Part shown: positions 24,739 through 33,366 of the stretch, piece by piece
How the letters are laid out: every line of letters begins with the position of its first letter
How positions within the stretch are numbered: position 1 is the first letter of the stretch
Made by a program: the position numbers and the translations under genes
The notes under the pieces: model-generated
The model's database searches: none
What the model saw: the letters and a program-made list of their open reading frames with translations, nothing else
What the model was told of the DNA's origin: nothing
Origin: Pseudoflavitalea sp. G-6-1-2
GTDB taxonomy: Bacteria; Bacteroidota; Bacteroidia; Chitinophagales; Chitinophagaceae
Assembly (NCBI RefSeq): GCF_012927185.1
Contig: NZ_JABBGB010000003.1
Location: 1,655,031 to 1,719,030 of the forward strand
Length of the DNA stretch: 64,000 nucleotides
Direction: 5' to 3'

Positions 24739-24770
24739 AAAAGGTGTGCCAGTTTGCTGGCACACCTTTT
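24739..24770 (+). terminator. Strong terminator after the small-gene pair
   Basis: A perfect 14-bp stem (24739-24752 with 24757-24770), loop TTTG. T-rich ends on both strands suggest it also serves the LytTR gene on the minus strand. Confidence 0.9.
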
Positions 24771-24810
24771 AGTTTTAGGCAGTTTAAGCAATGGCGCAGT
24801 GTTGTTGTGT

Positions 24811-25554
24811 TTACTGGCGAAAATGGCTGAGGAATTCAGCCTTCTTTCTCACGGATACTTCTGCAGTTTTTCCATTGGTCAGTTCTACATATCCGCCCTT
24901 TCCATTGTGGTATTTTTTAATATGATTGGCATTCACAATATAGGAGCTGTGTATCCTCAGAAACAAATGTTCGGGCAGCAGGGCTTCAAATTTTTTCAGT
25001 GTTCCCGATACCAGCATATTCTTTCCGCTGGATAGCTCGAACCGGGTATACGATCCTTCTGCAATGCAAAGCACTATATCGGCATAGTTGAAAAAGTACA
25101 TTCCTTCCTGCGTGTGCAGGGTGATCTTTTTTTGCTGCTGTTGTGCGGATAATTCCTGCAAAAGCCCTTCCAGTTTTTGGTTCAGGTCGGCGCCGGCTGT
25201 TCGCTGGAGCACTTTCTTTACGGCCTCCTGCAGATCGTCGATACTTACCGGTTTCAGCAGGTAGTCGATGGCGTTATATTTGAATGCTTTGAGCGCATAG
25301 CTGTCGAATGCAGTTACGAATATGATGTCGAAATTCACCGGCATGATCTCATCGAGCAGATTGAATGCGTTCTGGCCGGGCATCTGGATATCCAGAAAAA
25401 GCAACTGAGGTTTCAGCGTCTGCAGTAAACTGATGGTTTCCGCTGCATTGCCGGCCTCTCCGATCACGCGTACTTCCGGACAATAGCCTGCCAGCATTTT
25501 TTTGAGAATGGAAATATTTCTGGATTCGTCGTCTACAATTATGGCATCTATCAT
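24811..25554 (-). CDS. LytTR-family response regulator
   Basis: The 247-residue product has a receiver domain with D8-D9 and phospho-acceptor D55 (LLFLDIQMPG), and Lys in YLLKP. The LytTR DNA-binding domain is at about 145-245 (HTQEGMYFFNYADIVLCIAEGSY, RIHSSYIVNANHIKKY). Its ATG overlaps the stop of the upstream sensor kinase by 4 bases, so the two are coupled. Confidence 0.94.
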   Translation of the reverse strand: MIDAIIVDDESRNISILKKMLAGYCPEVRVIGEAGNAAETISLLQTLKPQLLFLDIQMPGQNAFNLLDEIMPVNFDIIFVTAFDSYALKAFKYNAIDYLLKPVSIDDLQEAVKKVLQRTAGADLNQKLEGLLQELSAQQQQKKITLHTQEGMYFFNYADIVLCIAEGSYTRFELSSGKNMLVSGTLKKFEALLPEHLFLRIHSSYIVNANHIKKYHNGKGGYVELTNGKTAEVSVRKKAEFLSHFRQ

Positions 25555-28439
25555 GCAGGTATAATGTTTGGAGTAGTGATCAATGGCAGTTGCAAAATTA
25601 TTTCAGTTCCTTCTACAGCATTATTCTTTATTATGTCTTTGATGAGCAAACCGGCCGGTGCGGAAAGGCTTTTTCCGAGCAGGGCAATTCTGTCTCGCGT
25701 GAGTTGCATGCCTCTGGACTGATGCTCTATATGCTGATCGGTTTTTAGTGCCTGCACCGCTTCGAAACCCAGCCCATTATCGCGGACACTGCAGATCAGT
25801 TGATTGCCTTCGATGCTGAACTCCACTACTACCCTGCCTCCCGCTTTTTGAATTCTATGCTGAATGCCATGGCCGATCGCATTTTCGATAATGGGTTGAA
25901 GCAACAGACAGGGTATGAAAATCTCTTCCGGATTTACAGACTCCTGTATAATGAACTCATAGTCGAATTGATGCGAGAACCGAAGCTGCTCCAGCTTGAA
26001 GTACGTGGTAAGGTATTCAATTTCTTCACTGAGCGACAGATAAGGCCGCATCGACTGATCGAGGGTTTGCCTGATAAGGCGGGCAAAGCTGTTGAGATAA
26101 CGGTTCGCACTGAGAATGTCTTTATCGAGAATGAACTCCTGAACGGCGTGCATGCTGTTGAAAATAAAATGCGGATTCATTTGAGCCAGCATGGCTTTTT
26201 GTTCCAGTTGCTGAATGCGGAGTTTGGTACTGCGTTCCTGTTCTTTTTTGTTGTGCTCGATTCTGTTTTTTCTTTTTACGAGATAGCGGGTAAGCAGAAT
26301 GGCGGCGAGCAATACGAGCAGCAGGAACCAGCCTTTCTGCCAGAATCTGGGATAGACGGTCCAGTGAAGATGAATGGTGTCGCTGTTTACATTGAATTTA
26401 TTGGTGGCAAACAATTCAAGTTCATATTCACCGGGAGGAAGTGAAATGAATTCGAGGGATTGCAGCTCGGTTTGTTTCCATACAGTGTCGAGTCCTTTGA
26501 GTCTGTAATGATAGGTGATGTGACCAGCTGATTTGAAGGAAATGGCAGTGTAACGAATGGTGAGATTGCCTGCACCATATTTCATGTCGGGTATGCCTGC
26601 AGATTCAACTGATTTGCCGGCGGAGATAACTTCCTGCAAAATCAATTTGCATTGCGAATTGATGGGTACAGCTTTTTTGTTGAAGAGAAATATCCCTTCG
26701 GGCGTACCTGCAAAAATGGTGTCGCCTTTGCTGGCAACGGCGTTTACAAAGCCTGAAACGATGCCATCTGCGTATAATCTGTTGCTGACATTCGGTTGTC
26801 CGCCGGAGAAAGTGATATGATCCACTCCTTTATCGGTGCCTAACCAGATAGAGCCGTCATCGTCAGGTTCAATACAGTGAACGGCATCGCTGCTGAGGCC
26901 ATGATTGCTGTTGATACGGTAAACGATGCGATTGTTCTTCATCGCTACCACGCCTTTGCCGGCGGTTGCTACCCAGAACTGGCCATATTTATCGACTTCG
27001 ATGGCGGTAATTCTATCCTGCAGTTCAGGAGTGAGATCACCCAACCAATGAGAAACAAGATCATGTCCTAATCTGTAAAGTCCATGTACAGTACCGAACC
27101 AGCAGGTGTCATTGTGAATTACAATTGTGGTGGTACGACCTTTGTAAATAGGCGGGTATTGTTTAGGTTTGATTTTGGGAACAAGATACACTCCCGATGA
27201 AGTAACTGCAATCGGGTTATTTTCTTTGTTAAATGCAAATTCCTTGATCGATCCAAAAAGATTGTATTCAGCAAATCCCAATTGAGGTGTTCCTACAAAG
27301 AGCAGGTGTCCGGCACTGATATAGAATTTGCCATTCCGTTGATCTATATGGGTCACTTCTCTGTCGATACTTGGAGGAAGCGCTACAGGACTGAGTTTCA
27401 GGTTGGCATCCAGTTCAAATACTTTTTTGTCTGCACCGATGATAAGGCCGTTCTTCTTTTTGAAAAAGGAGGTAACGGAAAGCGGTTTTCCTGAAGGGTC
27501 TGAAGTAATGCATCTAAATTGTTCGGAGTGGATTCTCAGCAGACCTCCCGGTAATGTTGTAAGCCAGATATTGCTTTCATTATCCATAAAATAAGAAGCA
27601 ATGTTCATGTCTGGCATCAGATGTCTGATGATTTTACCAGTACACACATTCAGCAGAAGCGCTCCTTTGACAGTATTGATGGAGAAGAGTGAATCATTGA
27701 TCTGAGTGATGGTATTGATAATGGGGAATGGAATACTGTAATGCAGTTTTCGCTTTTCAGAATTGATTATAAGGGTATTGCTATTGTCTTCCAGCCAGAT
27801 TTCTAAATCGTTGTAAACATATCTGAAGGAAATGGCAGTGGGTGACGTCTTTTTCAGAAAGGATATTTGCCCATTTCTAAATGTGAAAATGCTATCCATT
27901 ATGATGAACTCTTCAGGAGGCGTTAATTCCGTGATACGGCTATCAAAAAAGTGTGAGGGGAGGACGGAGATCCAGTTCAGCCTGCCATTGGGTTTTAATT
28001 CCAGCAGATCCTGAAAGCTGAAAAAAAGAAGGGAGCCGCTTTCGGTTTCCCGGATTTTCAGAACCGGATTTTTGAAATTGATGGATCGAAGCAAGGAGTC
28101 GTTCTGCTGATTATAGATTTTGCCTTTGTAGTAATAGCAGATCGATTTATTGAAAGGAATGAGCCAAACCCTTCCTCTGGAATCAGTGAAAACTTTTATG
28201 ATTGCATTGTCTGGCAGACCATCTTTGATGGTGAAATTTTTGAATTTTGAACCGTCGAACCGGCTGACGCCGGTTTCAGTACCGAACCAGAGAAAACCTT
28301 GCTGATCCTGGCAGATGGAATAAACCTGATTGCCTGCGAGACCGTCCTTGATGGAATATTGGGAATAGGTCAGCGTTTGAGCCTTGAGAAAGGCAGGGCA
28401 CAGAATAAGGAGGTAAATCAGAACAGGAATCAGGCGCAT
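25551..28439 (-). CDS. Two-component propeller sensor histidine kinase (LytS-type core)
   Basis: The 962-residue kinase has a signal peptide and a long periplasmic beta-propeller made of regulator repeats (for example GFLWFGTETGVSRFDG, GRVWLIPF, GSIWLGTDKGVDHI). A Y_Y_Y domain follows at about 620-690 (YHYRLKGLDTVWKQTE, LPPGEYELELFA). The transmembrane helix is at about 703-725. The His_kinase domain has QMNPHFIFNSMHAV near residue 755, then an HATPase domain (LQPIIENAIGHGI, VRDNGLGF). Known relatives sense polysaccharide breakdown products or surface signals. No polysaccharide-utilisation genes are adjacent. Confidence 0.93.
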   Translation of the reverse strand: MRLIPVLIYLLILCPAFLKAQTLTYSQYSIKDGLAGNQVYSICQDQQGFLWFGTETGVSRFDGSKFKNFTIKDGLPDNAIIKVFTDSRGRVWLIPFNKSICYYYKGKIYNQQNDSLLRSINFKNPVLKIRETESGSLLFFSFQDLLELKPNGRLNWISVLPSHFFDSRITELTPPEEFIIMDSIFTFRNGQISFLKKTSPTAISFRYVYNDLEIWLEDNSNTLIINSEKRKLHYSIPFPIINTITQINDSLFSINTVKGALLLNVCTGKIIRHLMPDMNIASYFMDNESNIWLTTLPGGLLRIHSEQFRCITSDPSGKPLSVTSFFKKKNGLIIGADKKVFELDANLKLSPVALPPSIDREVTHIDQRNGKFYISAGHLLFVGTPQLGFAEYNLFGSIKEFAFNKENNPIAVTSSGVYLVPKIKPKQYPPIYKGRTTTIVIHNDTCWFGTVHGLYRLGHDLVSHWLGDLTPELQDRITAIEVDKYGQFWVATAGKGVVAMKNNRIVYRINSNHGLSSDAVHCIEPDDDGSIWLGTDKGVDHITFSGGQPNVSNRLYADGIVSGFVNAVASKGDTIFAGTPEGIFLFNKKAVPINSQCKLILQEVISAGKSVESAGIPDMKYGAGNLTIRYTAISFKSAGHITYHYRLKGLDTVWKQTELQSLEFISLPPGEYELELFATNKFNVNSDTIHLHWTVYPRFWQKGWFLLLVLLAAILLTRYLVKRKNRIEHNKKEQERSTKLRIQQLEQKAMLAQMNPHFIFNSMHAVQEFILDKDILSANRYLNSFARLIRQTLDQSMRPYLSLSEEIEYLTTYFKLEQLRFSHQFDYEFIIQESVNPEEIFIPCLLLQPIIENAIGHGIQHRIQKAGGRVVVEFSIEGNQLICSVRDNGLGFEAVQALKTDQHIEHQSRGMQLTRDRIALLGKSLSAPAGLLIKDIIKNNAVEGTEIILQLPLITTPNIIPA

Positions 28440-28542
28440 AAAAAAGAAAGAAAGGCAATATACAGAGAAGGATTGAATGGATACAGGGTGGAATTTTTTT
28501 TGAGTAAATGGCTGAAGTATAGGTTGGTTATGAGAATACCCC

Positions 28543-28550
28543 TATATTTG
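28543..28550 (+). promoter_or_regulatory. -7 box of tRNA-Pro
   Basis: TATATTTG, a full -7 match, 20 bases before the 5' end of the tRNA. Confidence 0.65.
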
Positions 28551-28569
28551 CACCCCCGATTATATCGTT

Positions 28570-28643
28570 CGGGTGGTGGCGCAGCCCGGTAGCGCACTTG
28601 CATGGGGTGCAAGGGGTCGCTGGTTCGAATCCAGTCCACCCGA
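28570..28643 (+). tRNA. tRNA-Pro (anticodon GGG)
   Basis: The 74-nt gene folds as a standard cloverleaf: acceptor CGGGTGG (28570-28576) with CCACCCG (28636-28642), D-stem GCGC/GCGC, anticodon stem CTTGC/GCAAG around loop ATGGGGT (anticodon GGG), T-stem GCTGG/CCAGT with loop TTCGAAT, discriminator A. The 3' CCA is not encoded. AT-rich, apparently acquired DNA starts just after it. Confidence 0.97.
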
Positions 28644-28653
28644 CAGTTTTAAC

Positions 28654-28682
28654 AAAAGCCTTGGTGATTCGCCAAGGCTTTT
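28654..28682 (+). terminator. Terminator after tRNA-Pro
   Basis: An 11-bp stem AAAAGCCTTGG (28654-28664) with CCAAGGCTTTT (28672-28682), followed by T. Confidence 0.9.
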
Positions 28683-28715
28683 TGTATGTATACACAATTC
28701 TGTTGTAATGGATAC

Positions 28716-30530
28716 CTAGTTCGATGAAGTCAAAATTTGAGCCTTTTCAAGCTGTGCCTTCAAGAGTTGCTCTATCTTAGCAAAATTATTCTTCGTGATT
28801 GGGAAAAAGTGGTCAATCAATTCTTGTTTATTCCCAGAAAAAAACAATTCAATTATTACCTTATAAAGTGAAACAGTTTTACTTTTCATTTTGGTTGTAT
28901 TAAAATTTGCGATTTCATTAGTGTCAAATAATTCTTCTAACCTAGTTACCTGGGTCTCCGAAATTGTATCTAACAGTAAGAATCTATTTGCTTCAGAAGG
29001 GCCAAAGAGTTCTTTAGCTTTCTGAATTCTTGCCCGTCCCTCATCATCATTATCCCATAAAGCCAAGTATTGTTTCCCTAGGAATACCATATAAGGGATT
29101 TGATTAATTATTGAAGAGGCACTCACACATGGAAAGTAAGAGAAGAAACTAGAGGTAAACATTTTGAAGGAATAATAGTCATAAATTCCCTCCACCAAAA
29201 TGATATTATCGTAGTTGTATTCAAATACTGGAGGCTTTACTTCTAAAGCATCTAGTATTGGCTGAAATGGCGAATTTTTAGATGATCTCAGTAATTGAGA
29301 TTCATCTAATCTGCGTAAAGCAATTTTTCCTTGATTAATCTTTTCTGCTATCCTAATTGAATTGATTGGAATAAAATCAGGGTTCAAGAGATTATGAAAA
29401 TGCGTACAATAAATCACTTTATTATTGGTAGATAATCTTTTCAGTTGTTCTGCAAGTTTATTTAGTGCGAATGAATGTAAATACGAGCCAGGTTCATCAA
29501 GTAAATAAATCGTATCTATATCTGTTCTATTTCTTTTATTAGGATTGAAATGCAATTTGAACATAAAATTAAAATACCAGTAAAACCCCTTACTTCTATC
29601 ATGCAAATCGAAATATCGTTCTTCCCAACTACCATTAATTAATATTTTTTCTACTACCTTAAATTGAAGATATGGAGTTTCCAAACTCTGATACTCCATT
29701 TTAATTTGAATATCATCACTATTGTCAAACTGATATTTCGTCCACTCTGCTGTTAAAATCTTATTAAGCTTCTTTTCAACTTCTTTAACAATACTACGCC
29801 TGATGCTATCACTTTTGATTGGCAAATCATAGACCGAATAACCTTCATTTGTTTGGATGAATAACTCTTCAATATATTTTATCCATTTTGAATACCTACT
29901 TTCATCCTCTTCTTGTACAATGTAAACCCTTTCAGGAATTCTATCCCGAAAATCATCGAAGAATAAGATGTAGGGCAAACGAACAACAAACTCTATTGCC
30001 AACTCATTTAATTCATCTTTACTTAACAAGTTTCCTAATAAGTCAATAGTATACTTTTGAGATCTCAAATCTCTAGTAATTTTCACGCTATTTTTTGACC
30101 CGATAACATTTCCATGCAGTAATTGATATGCTTTTACAAAATGTCGATTCGTTATTTCATTTTCTTCTTCAACTTCATGACTTAATACATCAATAATTGT
30201 ATCAGGAAAACGGGCATTAAATTCAGATTCGTAAATCTTTAATTTGTTCTGAAAAACTCCGATTAATTTTTCTTCATCATCTATATAAATTTCAGCAACA
30301 ACTGCCACTGGAGTTTCAATAGTTGAATATAGATTTTCAAAATTCTTCAAATGCTTTCCATCATTTTCGTCATCATTAGAGTAGTCAAAAGAAAAAATTG
30401 CCTCAAGGCAAGTCGTCTTACCACTTTCATTTTTTCCAATAATTGGAATAATTGACTCCTTTGCTATATTGAATTCTATATCTTCACTTATTCCCTTAAA
30501 CCCCTTTATAATAAATTTTTTGTAGCGCAT
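28716..30530 (-). CDS. OLD-family ATPase with TOPRIM nuclease domain
   Basis: The 604-residue protein has an ABC-type ATPase split by a coiled coil: Walker A GKNESGKT (32-39), Walker B IYLLDEPGSYLH near 342, and an H-loop-like THFHN. A TOPRIM domain follows with ILVEG near 445 and ALWDNDDEGR near 494, supplying the metal-binding acidic residues. This is the layout of class 1 OLD nucleases, many of which act in phage defence (P2 OLD; GajA is related but pairs with GajB). No partner gene is adjacent. The gene is markedly AT-richer than its neighbours and lies beside a tRNA, suggesting acquisition by transfer. Confidence 0.9.
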   Translation of the reverse strand: MRYKKFIIKGFKGISEDIEFNIAKESIIPIIGKNESGKTTCLEAIFSFDYSNDDENDGKHLKNFENLYSTIETPVAVVAEIYIDDEEKLIGVFQNKLKIYESEFNARFPDTIIDVLSHEVEEENEITNRHFVKAYQLLHGNVIGSKNSVKITRDLRSQKYTIDLLGNLLSKDELNELAIEFVVRLPYILFFDDFRDRIPERVYIVQEEDESRYSKWIKYIEELFIQTNEGYSVYDLPIKSDSIRRSIVKEVEKKLNKILTAEWTKYQFDNSDDIQIKMEYQSLETPYLQFKVVEKILINGSWEERYFDLHDRSKGFYWYFNFMFKLHFNPNKRNRTDIDTIYLLDEPGSYLHSFALNKLAEQLKRLSTNNKVIYCTHFHNLLNPDFIPINSIRIAEKINQGKIALRRLDESQLLRSSKNSPFQPILDALEVKPPVFEYNYDNIILVEGIYDYYSFKMFTSSFFSYFPCVSASSIINQIPYMVFLGKQYLALWDNDDEGRARIQKAKELFGPSEANRFLLLDTISETQVTRLEELFDTNEIANFNTTKMKSKTVSLYKVIIELFFSGNKQELIDHFFPITKNNFAKIEQLLKAQLEKAQILTSSN

Positions 30531-31345
30531 TTCAGTTGTTTATCATTAAGTTGTAATTCTTTTTAGGAAAACCTTCTGTCCCTTAAATTACAAAATTTAT
30601 TTATGCTATTTAAAGAGATAATTATCAAACTTCTTCTGTGAAAAGCTAATTTATCAAGGTAATGTTATTAAAACAAGGAGGCTATTTGATAAACACAATA
30701 TGCTAATTCACAATAAATAGATACGTGGAAAGTTAGAAGCTTGTCGTTTAAAGAATTTAGGAGCTGTTTGGTTATCGACGATTCTCCTTTACTTGATTGA
30801 CTCCTTTAAGAGATCAAATCTGTTAGTATGCTTTCGTATTTTCATAGCAAATGTGGAATTAATGCCTCTGTCCGATTTGAGTATTCAATATACTTTGTAC
30901 CAAAAATTTCTATCAGCAATTTTTCTGCTTTTCAGCTTAATCATAGCGACACAAAAACTATTGATACAGTTATTATTGCTCTATAGTCGCCAACAATTAA
31001 AGAATTTTCAATAAATAGGGGCAAAAGTCCTGTATATGGCTGCAATTTTGACTTTACAATTGTATCAATGAGAAAATATTCAAAACCCCGAAATCTCAAG
31101 ACTATTCAATGGCTTCATCATTGATTTAAAATATGTATCTTCATCCCGCCTCGGTTTATTGCGTCAAATAAAGCCTCCTTTCTATTGACGTTTCATGATT
31201 CAAGCTATTTATAAGATGCCGGTGGAATGTATCCGGTTTTGCCATTTGTTATGTACAGCAATTATTGAGTCTCAGCTTTTCTTAGTTCATCAGATGTTTT
31301 CAAGTGTAAGCAAGCCTTTGTTAGTTAACTTTTAAAATTAACGTT
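30531..31345. other. AT-rich stretch without a supported gene
   Basis: About 800 bases with low GC. Short open frames exist (the longest about 70 codons at 30793-31014), but they have no family resemblance or start context. A TAACTTTTAAAATTAACGTTATG segment just before 31346 provides the leader of the next small gene. I see no RNA gene or integrase. Confidence 0.5.
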
Positions 31346-31594
31346 ATGAAGCTTTCTGAATTTATTCTTTTAGATGAGATGGATAAAAAAAACGCTGTAA
31401 TGAACAATGCAGTTGTTTTAGCTCAGAGAACTTATCCGGACATTATTGTTTTCCTTTTTCAGCTTGATTGTTATTATGTGGAAGCTTATTGCAACAAGGC
31501 CGATCATAGCATTGAAGAATACCGGATATTGCCGGATACAAATGCAATAAGGCATTATCTGGAAGCCATTCCAATCAATGGATTGCTCCCATGA
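31346..31594 (+). CDS. Small protein of unknown function
   Basis: The 82-residue product begins MKLSEFILLDEMDKKNAVM, with a central hydrophobic-aromatic segment (IIVFLFQLDCYYVEAYC) and an EEYRILPDTNAI region. It has no signal peptide. It reads as a compact mixed alpha/beta domain and I do not recognise it. It has its own strong hairpin directly downstream, which supports a real gene. Confidence 0.65.
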   Translation: MKLSEFILLDEMDKKNAVMNNAVVLAQRTYPDIIVFLFQLDCYYVEAYCNKADHSIEEYRILPDTNAIRHYLEAIPINGLLP

Positions 31595-31608
31595 ATAGCT
31601 TGAAAACA

Positions 31609-31642
31609 ATGGCCTTCCTGGTTGCAAAACCAGGAAGGCCAT
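31609..31642 (+). terminator. Hairpin after the 31346 gene
   Basis: A perfect 15-bp stem (31609-31623 with 31628-31642), loop GCAA. No T-run follows, so termination is likely but not certain. Confidence 0.7.
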
Positions 31643-31800
31643 AAATATTAATTGGGAATTGATAAGAAAGTGTTATCTTCAGTTTGTTAATTTGAGCCTC
31701 GCATCAGTATTCATTAATTACATTGCTTAGTTTACTGCATTATAGTTAGTTCCTTACTTTTTGCCTTCCTCGAAATTTTTTTAATCAGTTAACTTTACAA

Positions 31801-32115
31801 ATGAATATTTTTGTTTCAAACCTAAGCTTCAACGTACAGAATGAAGACCTGAAAGATTTTTTTACTCCTTATGGAGAAGTTGTTTCTGCCAAAATTATCA
31901 CAGACAGAGAAACCGGTAAATCAAGAGGGTTCGGATTTGTTGAAATGGCTGATGAAGCCGCTTCACAAAAAGCAATTGTTGAGCTTGATGGCGCTACTGT
32001 GGAGAACAGAACAATCAGTGTTTCCGTGGCAAAACCTAAGGAAGAAAGATCTTCCCGTGGAAATGACAGAGGAAACTTCAATAATGGTCGTAGCTATAAT
32101 CAAAATAGATACTAA
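31801..32115 (+). CDS. Small RRM RNA-binding protein
   Basis: The 104-residue protein is a single RNA-recognition motif with RNP2 IFVSNL (3-8) and RNP1 RGFGFVEM (42-49), followed by a basic, Gly/Asn/Arg-rich tail (RGNDRGNFNNGRSYNQNRY). This is the layout of bacterial Rbp and eukaryotic cold-inducible RNA-binding proteins. Single-stranded RNA binding, perhaps in cold or growth adaptation, is typical. It is one of four RRM genes within 8 kb. A leader of some 150 bases without a gene precedes it. Confidence 0.93.
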   Translation: MNIFVSNLSFNVQNEDLKDFFTPYGEVVSAKIITDRETGKSRGFGFVEMADEAASQKAIVELDGATVENRTISVSVAKPKEERSSRGNDRGNFNNGRSYNQNRY

Positions 32116-32135
32116 ATTAATTTCAGCCATAGGTC

Positions 32136-32157
32136 AAAGCCCCGAAAGGGGCTTTTT
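32136..32157 (+). terminator. Terminator after the RRM gene
   Basis: AAAGCCCC (32136-32143) pairs with GGGGCTTT (32148-32155), loop GAAA, then TTT. The truncated propeller copy on the other strand reads straight through it. Confidence 0.9.
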
Positions 32158-32159
32158 GC

Positions 32160-32243
32160 TTTTTTACACGCCATTGATCCTACCTGAATTCGGTTATAAC
32201 AAACTGATACCAGAATCCAAACATACACCTCCACGTGTTTCAT
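32160..32243 (-). pseudogene. Truncated start of a propeller lipoprotein paralogue
   Basis: From ATG at 32243 the minus strand encodes MKHVEVYVWILVSVCYN, clearly related to the start of the 40282-40920 gene (MKYAIVYAWFMVSVCYS). Similarity stops there and the frame runs into the RRM terminator, so everything after the signal peptide is lost. The upstream 140 bases, including the -7 box, also match the other gene. Confidence 0.8.
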
Positions 32244-32385
32244 GACTTCTTTTATCACTTAAGAATTTCGTGGAAGCAGTCATTGCTTATACAAACCTAC
32301 ATTCAAATAAGAGAAACGATAATATACAGCTTATAAATAGCATACAGCTGATAATAAGTATGTAAATGGATGTAAGTTTTACAGA
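32244..32385 (-). repeat. Copy A of a duplicated promoter region
   Basis: This matches 40921-41045 in blocks, for example TCACTTAAGAATTTC versus TCACTTAAAAATTTC, TACAAACCTAC versus TCCAAACCTAC, and AATGGATGTAAGTTTT versus AACGGATGTAAATTTT. Both copies keep TAGGTTTG, a full -7 box on the minus strand (here 32299-32292). Confidence 0.75.
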
Positions 32386-32674
32386 CAGCTAATTTTTCAC
32401 AGTGGAGTATAACGATCGGGTATTTGTGAGCCGTTGAATTCCATCAAAACGTCCAGGTACTGGTTCGGAATTTGCCCCCATACCGACAACAAAACCCGCA
32501 AGAAAATTGACTTTCAATTTTCTTGCGGGTTTTCTATTCCAATCTTTCCGGTATCGTTTCTTCAACACTCCCCTACACTCCTCCAGACGATACATTCACG
32601 GAATGAACCTAATAAAAAATACCTAACCGTGAAAACGCTCACGCCAGGATGTATAATGAATAGTGCTTACCTCT
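32386..32674. other. Intergenic stretch with a 20-bp hairpin
   Basis: No gene is supported. It contains the 32491-32533 terminator. Just before it is CTGGTTCGGAATTTGCC..ACCGACA (near 32460-32490), which faintly resembles a tRNA 3' end. Confidence 0.4.
32491..32533. terminator. Orphan 20-bp terminator hairpin
   Basis: A perfect 20-bp stem (32491-32510 with 32514-32533), arm start AAAACCCGCAAG, loop CTT. T/A runs flank both sides. No gene ends directly before it, so it may mark a lost gene or RNA. Confidence 0.85.
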
Positions 32675-32917
32675 TCATTCTTGACTCGCTTCATTCACTT
32701 TGATAACGCGATTGTCTAGCATTACTCCATTCAATGCCCGAATAGCATTTTTCGCTTCTTCTGTTTCTTTCATGTCAACAAAAGCAAAACCTCGGCTCCG
32801 GTTGGTCACTTTGTCCATCACAATATTTACTGAAGTAACCTCGCCATACGTTGAAAAACGCTTTTGCAGATCTTCATTTCGCACGTTGAGGCCTAGATTT
32901 GAAACATAGATATTCAT
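32675..32917 (-). CDS. Small RRM RNA-binding protein
   Basis: The 80-residue single RRM has RNP2 IYVSNL (3-8) and RNP1 RGFAFVDM. Unlike the 31801 protein it lacks the glycine-rich tail. TAAGGA directly precedes the ATG, a clearer ribosome site than most genes here. Upstream lie direct and inverted TGATTTGAT repeats (33000-33045). A target-RNA role is inferred. Confidence 0.92.
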   Translation of the reverse strand: MNIYVSNLGLNVRNEDLQKRFSTYGEVTSVNIVMDKVTNRSRGFAFVDMKETEEAKNAIRALNGVMLDNRVIKVNEASQE

Positions 32918-32976
32918 TCCTTAAAAATTTTACGTGAAGTTGATCAGATGAAACAGCAGGAATAAAGAAGCCGACT

Positions 32977-33048
32977 GATTTGATGTCAGGAAGGAAATGA
33001 TATCGTACCTGATTTGATATCGGATGGAAGGTACGATCAAATATCGGG
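32977..33048 (-). promoter_or_regulatory. Repeat-rich leader/promoter region of the RRM gene
   Basis: CTGATTTGAT occurs twice (near 32977 and 33009), each followed by a similar ATC/GTC-GGA block. TCGTACC (33003-33009) and GGTACGA (33030-33036) form a 7-bp inverted repeat. This could be an operator or leader structure. Confidence 0.4.
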
Positions 33049-33366
33049 TTATTGTTTTTTATTTACCTGACTACCTCCGAAGTGCAAATCCCCGGAAATG
33101 TGATGCACAACTTCAATCAAACCAGCTGTATCCATATTTTAATAGCTATTGCCGATTAAATAAGGTACCTTTAATTACTTTCAGAAAGCATCTCTTACTG
33201 CTTCTTCTATTAAGTCCAGTCGATTTGAGAACAACGCCAACTACTGACCGTGTTCATTGTTGTTAAGATCAGTTAATTATCTATTGCGCTGTAAAGTGCA
33301 TTAGCATGCTATGCTGTCTTCTCAAGCTTTTAGTCACACTCTTCTTCATCTTAAAAACACAGCTGC
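33049..33366. other. Intergenic region, no gene seen
   Basis: AT-rich, with only short open frames. It probably carries the promoter of the glycosyltransferase cluster, but no full -7 match with good spacing was identified. Confidence 0.4.

Noticed and set aside
28644..33366. Attachment-site repeat of the tRNA-Pro 3' end
   Set aside because: I could not find a clear second copy; only a weak CTGGTTCG match near 32460.
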